The notes under the pieces are model-generated. The model searched no databases and had not been told where the DNA came from. It worked only from the letters and a program-made list of their open reading frames with translations. Shown in pieces: positions 26,007 to 33,276 of a stretch of 64,000 nt of DNA. Location of the stretch: contig NZ_CAXHZC010000009.1 in the NCBI RefSeq assembly GCF_964021845.1, forward strand, positions 62,001 through 126,000, written 5' to 3'. This DNA is from Arcticibacterium sp964021845. Lineage in GTDB: Bacteria; Bacteroidota; Bacteroidia; Cytophagales; Spirosomataceae. Within the stretch, counting starts at the first letter, position 1. Every line of letters starts with the position of its first letter. A program made the translations under genes and the position numbers.

Positions 26007-26154
26007 AAGCCAGGAAAGTCTTTAGAAATTAGAAGACAAAGGTCTTAAAATTTGGACGTTAAAACCAAAATGAGCCTAATTTATTATATAAAAATTACAC
26101 TACGGCTTAAAAGCTTCTTGAAATATCTTTAAAGGTGATTTTTAAAAATAATAG

Positions 26155-26162
26155 TACTTTTG
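26155..26162 (+). promoter_or_regulatory. -7 box that fixes the tsaE start
   Basis: Reads TACTTTTG, a full TAnnTTTG match. A transcription start about 7 bases downstream falls after the ATG at 26135, so translation must begin later; GTG at 26171 is the first plausible start. Confidence 0.5.
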
Positions 26163-26170
26163 TGCTTATT

Positions 26171-26602
26171 GTGAAGAAGGCTTTGAAACATATAAGATTA
26201 GAAGACTTGCCAAGTGTGGCTCAGCAGATTATAGAATTTGCTGGTGATGCCAATGTTTGGTTGTTTGAAGGAAATCTAGGAGCCGGAAAAACTACTTTAA
26301 TAAAAGAGCTTTGCAGTCAATTGGGCTTTTCGGAAGCGGTGCAAAGTCCTACATTTTCTATTGTCAATGTTTATCCAATAGATAATGGAGCAGAACTATA
26401 CCACTTTGACTGTTATAGATTAAAAAATGAGGAAGAAGCCTACGATTTTGGCATAGAGGAATATTTATATAGTGGGAATGTATGTTTGATAGAATGGCCT
26501 GAGGTTATAGCTAATTTGCTTCCGGTACCACATCTTCTTATTTCTTTGGAAATTGAAGAAGATCAATCAAGAACTATTGGACTTGAAATAATAAAAGAAT
26601 GA
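26171..26602 (+). CDS. tsaE: TsaE, tRNA t6A-modification ATPase
   Basis: The P-loop LFEGNLGAGKTTLIKEL, SPTFSIVNVY and LIEWPEVI are the standard TsaE motifs. TsaE works with TsaB, TsaC and TsaD to make threonylcarbamoyladenosine at tRNA position 37, hydrolysing ATP in the complex. An open frame extends up to ATG 26135, but a promoter box at 26155-26162 lies inside that extension; the GTG at 26171 gives a 143-residue protein of normal family length. The ald gene overlaps its stop by 4 bases (ATGA). Confidence 0.9.
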   Translation: MKKALKHIRLEDLPSVAQQIIEFAGDANVWLFEGNLGAGKTTLIKELCSQLGFSEAVQSPTFSIVNVYPIDNGAELYHFDCYRLKNEEEAYDFGIEEYLYSGNVCLIEWPEVIANLLPVPHLLISLEIEEDQSRTIGLEIIKE

Positions 26603-27798
26603 TGGATTCATCAGGAAAACTTGGGAGTAGTTTAGAAACGCAGGAATCACCTTTGGCGGTAAAAGAGCAGAATAGTGAGTTTTCTATAGGGCTTCCTAAA
26701 GAAAACTCGGTTTTAGAAAAACGAATAGCCTTAAGTCCTGATTCTGTTTCTGTTTTGGTAAGAAACGGAATGAGCGTGAAAGTGGAGAAAGGTGCTGGCG
26801 AAGCTGCTGACTTTACAGATGAAGCTTACAGTGAAGCAGGAGCTGAGATATGTATATCAAGAGATAGTGTTTTTGCCTGTAGGATTGTTATCAAAGTAGA
26901 CCCACCTACTTTAGAAGAAATAGCCTTGATGCAGCCAGAAAGTGCACTTCTTTCGGCTCTGCAATTTCAGCATCAGTCTAAAGCATATTTTGAGGCTTTG
27001 ATTCAAAAAAGAATTACAGCTATTGGCTTTGAATATATGGAAGATGTGGCTGGTAATCTTGCGGTTATTAGAGCCATGAGCGAGATTGCCGGTAGTTCAG
27101 CCATTCTTTTGGCTTCAGAGTATTTAGCTAAAGGAAGGGGGACTTTGTTAGGGGGTATTGCAGGTGTTCCGCCCACTTCGGTGGTAATTTTAGGAGCAGG
27201 TACAGTGGCAGAGTTCGCTGCCAGAGCTGCTTTAGGTTTAGGTGCAGATATAAAGATTTTTGATTCTTATTTATATAGATTACAGCGTTTGAGGTATTCG
27301 CTTGGGCAGCATATATTTACTTCTATTCTTGATTCGCAAAATCTATGTAAAGCTTTAGCCGAAGCAGATGTGGTGGTGGCAGCTATGCGTTCTGAGAAAG
27401 GATTGTCGCCATTAGTGGTGACTGAAGATATGGTTAAAAGCATGAAGAATAATGCGGTAATTATAGATGTGGCCATAGACCAAGGAGGGTGTATTGAAAC
27501 ATCTATGCCAACGTCCCACGAAAAACCAATTTTTAAGAAACACGGTGTCATTCATTATGCGGTGCCAAACATAGCATCACGTGTGAGTAATACGGCCAGT
27601 CATAGTTTGAGCAATATTTTTACGCCGCTTTTACTTAAAATAATAAACCTCGGTGGTATGGATGAGATGATTCTCACGAACCAATGGTTTCTTAAAGGTG
27701 TTTATGCCTTCAAAGGAAATATTACGCATCAGAATATTGCCAAAAAATTTAGTTTAAGACATAGGGATTTAAGGCTTCTTTTAGCAGCCAGAATTTAA
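26599..27798 (+). CDS. ald: Alanine dehydrogenase family protein
   Basis: 399 residues. The N-terminal AlaDh/PNT domain (IGLPKENSVLEKRIALSPDS) is followed by the NAD-binding core with SVVILGAGTVAEFAARAA and IKIFDSYLYRLQRLR. The family interconverts alanine and pyruvate with NAD, or is related to the alpha subunit of transhydrogenase. About 28 extra residues precede the domain. The sequence is divergent from classical Ald, as is usual in this Bacteroidota clade, so substrate is probable and not certain. It overlaps tsaE by 4 bases and is probably co-expressed. Confidence 0.85.
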   Translation: MMDSSGKLGSSLETQESPLAVKEQNSEFSIGLPKENSVLEKRIALSPDSVSVLVRNGMSVKVEKGAGEAADFTDEAYSEAGAEICISRDSVFACRIVIKVDPPTLEEIALMQPESALLSALQFQHQSKAYFEALIQKRITAIGFEYMEDVAGNLAVIRAMSEIAGSSAILLASEYLAKGRGTLLGGIAGVPPTSVVILGAGTVAEFAARAALGLGADIKIFDSYLYRLQRLRYSLGQHIFTSILDSQNLCKALAEADVVVAAMRSEKGLSPLVVTEDMVKSMKNNAVIIDVAIDQGGCIETSMPTSHEKPIFKKHGVIHYAVPNIASRVSNTASHSLSNIFTPLLLKIINLGGMDEMILTNQWFLKGVYAFKGNITHQNIAKKFSLRHRDLRLLLAARI

Positions 27799-27810
27799 AT
27801 AGAAAGGACA

Positions 27811-28215
27811 ATGATAAATCATTCGAACGAAAACACAATTATGGACGACGCTAACTCGCCAGAGTTAGATAAGAAACAAATGGGTTTAGTAACGGAAGAT
27901 TTCTTAAAAGTATGTGACCACTTAAAAGAAGGTTCATACCAAATTAGAAGTAGAAAATTTAGTGAACACCCTGTTTTTGTGGCAACAGCCAATGACGTAC
28001 CTATTGGAAACACTCTGTTTTATAAAGATGACCTAGGAACACGTTATGAGTATAAAGCTACCATGCTAGAGGAGTTTATAGAGCGTGGTATAGTAGGGGC
28101 AGAATCCGCAGATCTATTTAAGGAACACTATAAAAACCCAGAAGAGTATTGCTGCCTTTTCGTTATGGATGGCAAATTTGCTGGCTTTGTATATATTCCG
28201 TTTCCTGAAGATTGA
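27811..28215 (+). CDS. Conserved hypothetical protein
   Basis: 134 residues, cytoplasmic, acidic, with no recognised domain. A segment in the centre (FVATANDVPIGNTLFYKDD) and the C-terminal CCLFVMDGKFAGFVYIPFP look like strands of a small alpha/beta protein. It follows ald by 12 bases and is likely the last gene of the tsaE-ald transcript. An alternative start is the ATG at 27841, ten residues in. Function unknown. Confidence 0.68.
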   Translation: MINHSNENTIMDDANSPELDKKQMGLVTEDFLKVCDHLKEGSYQIRSRKFSEHPVFVATANDVPIGNTLFYKDDLGTRYEYKATMLEEFIERGIVGAESADLFKEHYKNPEEYCCLFVMDGKFAGFVYIPFPED

Positions 28216-28218
28216 TTT

Positions 28219-29808
28219 TCAGGCTTTGACTTTAAACTCTGAGGTAGTATGAAAAACTATATCAGGGTTGTTTTCCATATTCATTCTTAAAATCCAGTCG
28301 GTTTCTGCTAGAAACACTGGATTTTTGTCTTTATCGTAGGCTATGAAATTGTTTTTTAGCCTAATAAATTCAGCTAATTTATCTGGGTCTTTGGAAGTTA
28401 TCCAGCAAGCTTTAGAGTAAGGTTTTGCTTCAAAACGACATTTGGCCCCGTACTCTTGAAGTAGCCTGTGTTCAATTACCTCAAACTGTAGTTCACCTAC
28501 AGTACCAATAATTTTTCTATTTCCAGGCTGCATAATAAATAGCTGAGCCACGCCCTCTTCTGAAAGCTGTTGCACACCTTTTTCTAGCTGCTTGGCTTTC
28601 ATAGGGTCTGCATTTACCACTTCTCTAAACAGTTCTGGCGAGAAACTAGGTATTCCAGTAAACTGTAGTTCTTCACCTTCTGTTAGGGTATCGCCAATCT
28701 TAAAGTTACCTGTGTCATAAAGACCCACTACGTCTCCGGGGTACGCCTCTTCTACCACGTTTTTGCTATCAGCCATAAACATATATGGATTAGAAAAACG
28801 CATTTTTTTATCTAAACGAACGTGTTCGTAGAATTTACTTCTTTCAAAGGTTCCACTGCACACTCTTAAAAAGGCTATTCTGTCGCGGTGTCTTGGGTCA
28901 ATATTCGCATGGATTTTAAAAACAAAACCTGTAAACTTCTTTTCTCTTGGTTCCACTACGCGTACATCAGTTTCTCTAGAAATTGGAAGAGGACTTACAT
29001 TACAAAAAGTATTAAGAAGCTCCATTACACCGAAGTTGCTTACCGCACTTCCAAAAAACACGGGAGCTAAATCACCTTTCAAGTATTTTTCTCTATCAAA
29101 TTCATCATAGATTCCCTCAATCATCTCCACATCTTCTTGAAGTTGGTCGGCATCTTTATTGCCTATTTTACCCCTTAAAACCTCAGAGTCGAGGTCATAT
29201 TCAAAAATATCTTCTTCAAGTTTTGTCTTATTGACAGCAAAGAAGTTCATCTTATTTTCTAGTAAGTGATATACACCTTTGAAATCTCTACCACCATTTA
29301 CAGGCCAAGTTATTGGTCTAACGCCAATTCCCAGTTTTTGCTCTAATTCATCTAAGATGTCAAAAGGGTCTTGGCCATCACGGTCCATTTTATTGACAAA
29401 GATTATAACAGGAGTGTCTCGCATGCGGCAAACTTCCATTAGTTTTTCCGTTTGTTCCTCCACACCCTTAACACAGTCAATAACCAAAATTACGCTATCA
29501 ACAGCAGTGAGAGTTCTGTAAGTATCTTCCGCAAAATCTTTGTGACCGGGAGTATCAAGGATATTTATTTTGAGATCGTTGTATTCAAAAGTCATTACCG
29601 AGGTAGCTACCGAAATACCACGTTGCTTTTCAATTTCCATAAAATCGGAAGTGGTAGACTTCTTGATTTTATTTGATTTTACAGCTCCCGCAGTTTGAAT
29701 AGCCCCCCCAAATAGAAGAAGTTTTTCTGTTAAGGTAGTTTTACCAGCATCGGGGTGAGCAATGATGGCGAAAGTTCTTCTCTTATTAAATTCTTTGTCG
29801 AAACTCAT
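28219..29808 (-). CDS. prfC: Peptide chain release factor 3
   Basis: 529 residues. GTPase motifs are HPDAGKTTLTEKLL near residue 17, DTPGHKDF and NKMDRDG; the RF3-specific insert and C-terminal domains follow (GELQFEVIEHRLLQEYG). RF3 is a translational GTPase that recycles RF1/RF2 after peptide release. Length is the family norm. A -7 box at 29838-29845 stands 30 bases upstream of the ATG. The gene is convergent with the ald transcript. Confidence 0.97.
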   Translation of the reverse strand: MSFDKEFNKRRTFAIIAHPDAGKTTLTEKLLLFGGAIQTAGAVKSNKIKKSTTSDFMEIEKQRGISVATSVMTFEYNDLKINILDTPGHKDFAEDTYRTLTAVDSVILVIDCVKGVEEQTEKLMEVCRMRDTPVIIFVNKMDRDGQDPFDILDELEQKLGIGVRPITWPVNGGRDFKGVYHLLENKMNFFAVNKTKLEEDIFEYDLDSEVLRGKIGNKDADQLQEDVEMIEGIYDEFDREKYLKGDLAPVFFGSAVSNFGVMELLNTFCNVSPLPISRETDVRVVEPREKKFTGFVFKIHANIDPRHRDRIAFLRVCSGTFERSKFYEHVRLDKKMRFSNPYMFMADSKNVVEEAYPGDVVGLYDTGNFKIGDTLTEGEELQFTGIPSFSPELFREVVNADPMKAKQLEKGVQQLSEEGVAQLFIMQPGNRKIIGTVGELQFEVIEHRLLQEYGAKCRFEAKPYSKACWITSKDPDKLAEFIRLKNNFIAYDKDKNPVFLAETDWILRMNMENNPDIVFHTTSEFKVKA

Positions 29809-29837
29809 ATGAAAATTTATCCTGCGGAAATGACCTG

Positions 29838-29845
29838 CAAAATTA
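29838..29845 (-). promoter_or_regulatory. Probable -7 box of prfC
   Basis: Reads TAATTTTG on the minus strand, a full TAnnTTTG match at a suitable distance from the prfC ATG at 29808. Confidence 0.5.
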
Positions 29846-29956
29846 GTTCATTTATGTGATGCATGAAAGCCATTACTCGCTAATTGAATACAAAGGTTTT
29901 CTCAGGCTGCAAGTTGTAATTTTCGGTGAACTGCACTTGACTTAGTATTTCTAGTG

Positions 29957-29986
29957 TTTTTCAAAGATTGTATTTTTCAAAGATTG
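29957..29986. repeat. Tandem 14-bp repeat upstream of an outer-membrane receptor gene
   Basis: TTTTTCAAAGATTG occurs at 29957-29970 and 29973-29986, separated by two bases (16-bp period). It lies about 170 bases before the outer-membrane protein at 30153, in a 344-base gap otherwise without features apart from the prfC promoter. Confidence 0.7.
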
Positions 29987-30152
29987 GCTTTTGGTCGACA
30001 GGAGTCTGTTAATATCGACAAATCATTGATTTATATCTACTTGACTGCGTTTGTCATGACATTGGTGCAATATTTTTAAGAGCAATGATGTCTTTCTTTG
30101 TAGAATCGTTTAAGCTTTCCTATACCTGTAATAATTTAAAATAATCAAGAAA

Positions 30153-32609
30153 ATGAAAAAACTACTCTTTTGCTTAATGTTATTGTCGTCTTACCTGTCT
30201 TACGGGCAGTCTAGAGGGCAAGCCGGGAATTCGATAATTTCTGGAAGTATTGTGGACTCCGTTACAAATAATTTAGTCGAGTTTGCTGCTGTGGCTCTTT
30301 GGGATGCTAATAAGGCAGTTGACGGAACATTGACTTCGGATAATGGTAAGTTCAAGTTTGAAGGAGTAAAAGCAGGAACTTATAAGGTTTTGGTATCCTA
30401 TGTTGGCTATCAGCCTTTGTCATTGGAAAACGTGACGGTACGTAAAAATTCAAATGTTGATTTAGGCGAAATTAAATTAGTAGGGGATAATATTCAGTTA
30501 GATGCAGTAACCGTAACAGGGCAGGCTTCGTTAATTGAAGACAAGATTGATAGATTGGTTTACAATGCCGAAAAAGATATTTCTAACACAGGTGGTACTG
30601 CTGAAGAAGTTCTAAGAAAGGTTCCTATGCTAAGCGTGGATTTGGACGGAGAGGTGGAATTAAGAGGTAGTTCTAATGTGAGAGTTCTTATAAATAATAA
30701 GCCTTCGGCAATTTTTGCTAGTAGTGTAGGAGAGGCACTTAGACAGATTCCTTCAGACCAGATTAAATCGGTGGAAGTAATTACATCACCAAGTGCAAAA
30801 TACGATGGAGATGGAACGGCTGGTATAGTTAATATAATTTTGAAGAAAAATACACTTGCCGGTGTTACGGGTTCAATTAATGTAGGAGTAGGGGTTCTAG
30901 GTTCATCTGGTAATGGTAGGGTTAATCTTCGTGATGGTAAATGGGGTATTTCTCTTAACGGTGGCGGAAGGGCTTCTTACAATTATAAAACTACCGGAAT
31001 TAATTCTAGAGAGAGTGTAATTGATGGTGTGGCTACTTATTTGACTCAGCTTGATGATAACCGTGCAGTGCGAGCTGGCGGGCGTTATAGTGGTACTTTT
31101 GACTATGATTTTGATAAGAATACTAACTTCTCTATTACTTATTCTTTAAGAAATAGGGTACGAGGCAGTGATGGAGGTCAAATATCTACCTTATTGGATT
31201 CTAATAGGGATTTAATATATGAGAATAACAGAGATATTGATCAAAGTGATAAAAGTAATTCGAGTGATCTAGACTTTACCTTCAACAAGAGATACGCTAA
31301 TCCTGTAAAGGAGCTTTCTATCTTGGCTCAAGTTTCACAAAACAATACTGACAATTACTATACAGCACTTCAAAACGGAATTTCAGCTGATAGTAGCGAA
31401 AATCAAGGAAAAGATCGAGAGTTGAGTTTCCAACTAGATTATGTACAACCTTTGGGTGAGAAAATAAAGTGGGAAATGGGAGGAAAAGGAGTGTTACGTT
31501 CAGCTCTTTCTGACGGACAATTTTATAGCTATAACACCACCACAAACAGCTTTGCACTTAATGATAGCAGATCTAATTTCTTAGACTATGACCAAAACGT
31601 CTTAGCTGGTTATTCTTCGTTCACTTTTGAATTGCCAAATAAATGGGGTGTTCAAGCAGGTGTACGTTATGAAAAAACCACTATTGATGCCGATTTCAAG
31701 GAACTATCTGATGTGGAAATTCCGGGTTATGATAATTTTCTGCCGAGTATTACAGTATCTAAACGTTTCAAAGAGGCAGGTTCTATTAGAACCAGTTATA
31801 CACAGCGAATTCAGCGTCCGTCCATTAGATATTTAAATCCGTTCGTAGATTATTCTAACGCAAATAGTATCTCATACGGGAGTCCTACATTAGCTCCAGA
31901 GTTGGTTGATATGCTTGAGGTAGCTTTGAGTACTTACTTTGGTACTAATTCGATCAACTTCTCTATATACTCCAGAATTGAGGATAATAGTATTACTTCT
32001 ATCAGTACTGTTACCCGACAAGACGGATTAGACGTAACTGAAACTACTTATGGGAATATTGGTTTAAATAAACGTTACGGTTCTAATATCTCTGCCAATT
32101 TGAACCCTACAAACAAATGGCGTTTAGGAGGTGGAGTAAATGTAGATTATACTTATATGGATAATCGTACTATATCAAATGAAGGCTGGAGCGGAGGTCT
32201 TAACTTAAACACTTCGTATTCTTTTCCGAAAGACTGGGCAGCGTCTTTCTTTGCATTTTATAGATCTCCAAGGGTGCAGCTTCAAGGAACCAGAAATGGC
32301 TTCTATTTCCACGGCATAACCGTTAAGAAAAGTATAAATAAGAAAAGAGGTAGTATTGGCTTGGGTTTAGAAAATCCATTTGTTAAAACTATTGACTTTA
32401 AATCTGCTTTGGAAAACAGAACGGATGCTTTAAACTATTTCACAACTTCAAGTAACCGTAGCATTTATAGAAGAAGTATCCGTATTGATTTCCAGTATCG
32501 TTTTGGTAAAATGGAAAGCGACGGAAAGGGTTTGTTTAGAAGAAAAAGCAACAACCGAGGAGATGACTCTGTGGATGGAGGTGACGCAGGAGACGAGGGG
32601 GGCTTTTAA
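30153..32609 (+). CDS. Outer-membrane beta-barrel / TonB-dependent receptor-like protein
   Basis: 818 residues. A signal peptide ends near YLSYGQ (about residue 18), then a CarboxypepD_reg-like domain (about 28-110), a plug-like region (VLRKVPMLSVDLDGEVELRG) and an OMP_b-brl_3 barrel with many aromatic strand ends. The C-terminus carries an unusual acidic, glycine-rich tail (GDDSVDGGDAGDEGGF). This family occurs widely in Bacteroidota outer membranes; the transported ligand is unknown. No SusD partner is next to it. A strong terminator follows at 32647-32677. Confidence 0.88.
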   Translation: MKKLLFCLMLLSSYLSYGQSRGQAGNSIISGSIVDSVTNNLVEFAAVALWDANKAVDGTLTSDNGKFKFEGVKAGTYKVLVSYVGYQPLSLENVTVRKNSNVDLGEIKLVGDNIQLDAVTVTGQASLIEDKIDRLVYNAEKDISNTGGTAEEVLRKVPMLSVDLDGEVELRGSSNVRVLINNKPSAIFASSVGEALRQIPSDQIKSVEVITSPSAKYDGDGTAGIVNIILKKNTLAGVTGSINVGVGVLGSSGNGRVNLRDGKWGISLNGGGRASYNYKTTGINSRESVIDGVATYLTQLDDNRAVRAGGRYSGTFDYDFDKNTNFSITYSLRNRVRGSDGGQISTLLDSNRDLIYENNRDIDQSDKSNSSDLDFTFNKRYANPVKELSILAQVSQNNTDNYYTALQNGISADSSENQGKDRELSFQLDYVQPLGEKIKWEMGGKGVLRSALSDGQFYSYNTTTNSFALNDSRSNFLDYDQNVLAGYSSFTFELPNKWGVQAGVRYEKTTIDADFKELSDVEIPGYDNFLPSITVSKRFKEAGSIRTSYTQRIQRPSIRYLNPFVDYSNANSISYGSPTLAPELVDMLEVALSTYFGTNSINFSIYSRIEDNSITSISTVTRQDGLDVTETTYGNIGLNKRYGSNISANLNPTNKWRLGGGVNVDYTYMDNRTISNEGWSGGLNLNTSYSFPKDWAASFFAFYRSPRVQLQGTRNGFYFHGITVKKSINKKRGSIGLGLENPFVKTIDFKSALENRTDALNYFTTSSNRSIYRRSIRIDFQYRFGKMESDGKGLFRRKSNNRGDDSVDGGDAGDEGGF

Positions 32610-32646
32610 AAGCTAAGTTTAACTAATTTATAAGGGTTTATATTTA

Positions 32647-32677
32647 GAGGCTGTCTCAAAAAGGCAGCCTCTTTTTT
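32647..32677 (+). terminator. Rho-independent terminator
   Basis: GAGGCTG and CAGCCTC form a 7-bp stem around an 11-base loop, followed by six T. It ends the outer-membrane protein transcript. Confidence 0.88.
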
Positions 32678-32722
32678 ATACCTTATTTATTAAGAACAAA
32701 AGTTGCTCTTTTGAGTGCTAAA

Positions 32723-32884
32723 TTACTTTAACTCGAAAGCAGCCATTAATTTAAGTAGGTCTGCATTCTTGTTACTCATCTTTGTGATGGTTGCCGATTT
32801 TTCAAAAGGGTTTTGCTTCTCTCTTCTTAAAGGGATAATTGGAACAAAAACTCTTTCGGGATTATTATTTTTGAAAGCTAACAT
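32723..32884 (-). CDS. Small protein of 53 residues
   Basis: An ATG at 32884 opens a clean 53-codon frame that stops at TAA 32723-32725. The product begins MLAFKNNNPERVFVPIIPLR and ends in a Lys/Leu-rich helix-like tail (NADLLKLMAAFELK). Its amino-acid composition is protein-like (Pro, Arg, Phe and acidic residues well mixed), in contrast to the Phe/Leu/Ile-rich frame on the opposite strand. A 7-of-8 match to the -7 box lies at 32935-32942. Family unknown; possibly a conserved small cytoplasmic protein. Confidence 0.5.
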   Translation of the reverse strand: MLAFKNNNPERVFVPIIPLRREKQNPFEKSATITKMSNKNADLLKLMAAFELK

Positions 32885-32970
32885 AAGTGTATTGTTTTAA
32901 TGACTTGTTTATGAGTCGTTTAATTTTTACACTTCAAAGATGCGTAAAATATTAGCACTTTGTTGCTGAA

Positions 32971-33057
32971 TATATTAGCAATCATCATAATATTCTTACT
33001 AGAAGTGTCTTACGTCTTACTTTCTTGCTCAATATCTGAGTAATGCTTGCTAATATA
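32971..33057. repeat. 11-bp inverted repeat, widely spaced
   Basis: TATATTAGCAA at 32971-32981 and TTGCTAATATA at 33047-33057 are perfect inverses 65 bases apart; a partial third copy (AATATTAGCA) begins near 32948. The stretch 32885-33224 otherwise holds nothing clear. The repeats could be operator sites. Confidence 0.45.
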
Positions 33058-33224
33058 TATGTTCTCTACGTGAAGAGTATGCTCAAAGGCTGTTTGGTAG
33101 CTTTACTTTTATTGGGTTCTGGCTAAGGTTTAAAGGATTTAAAGTAAGGAGTTTGCCTAAGTGGAAAGAGGGTCTTTTAAAGGTTTATTTGAGGAGTGGT
33201 TTCTAAAAAAGAATAGGATTAAGC

Positions 33225-33253
33225 AAAAAAATCCCGCTCCATATGAAGCGGGA
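33225..33253 (-). terminator. Rho-independent terminator
   Basis: On the minus strand TCCCGCT and AGCGGGA form a 7-bp stem followed by seven T. It lies 24 bases after the stop of the TonB-dependent receptor gene. Confidence 0.9.
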
Positions 33254-33276
33254 CTTTTAAGAGCGTGTCTTAAGAA

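Noticed and set aside
32715..32900. 61-codon frame on the plus strand
   Set aside because: It is the opposite-strand shadow of the more protein-like 53-codon frame at 32723-32884.
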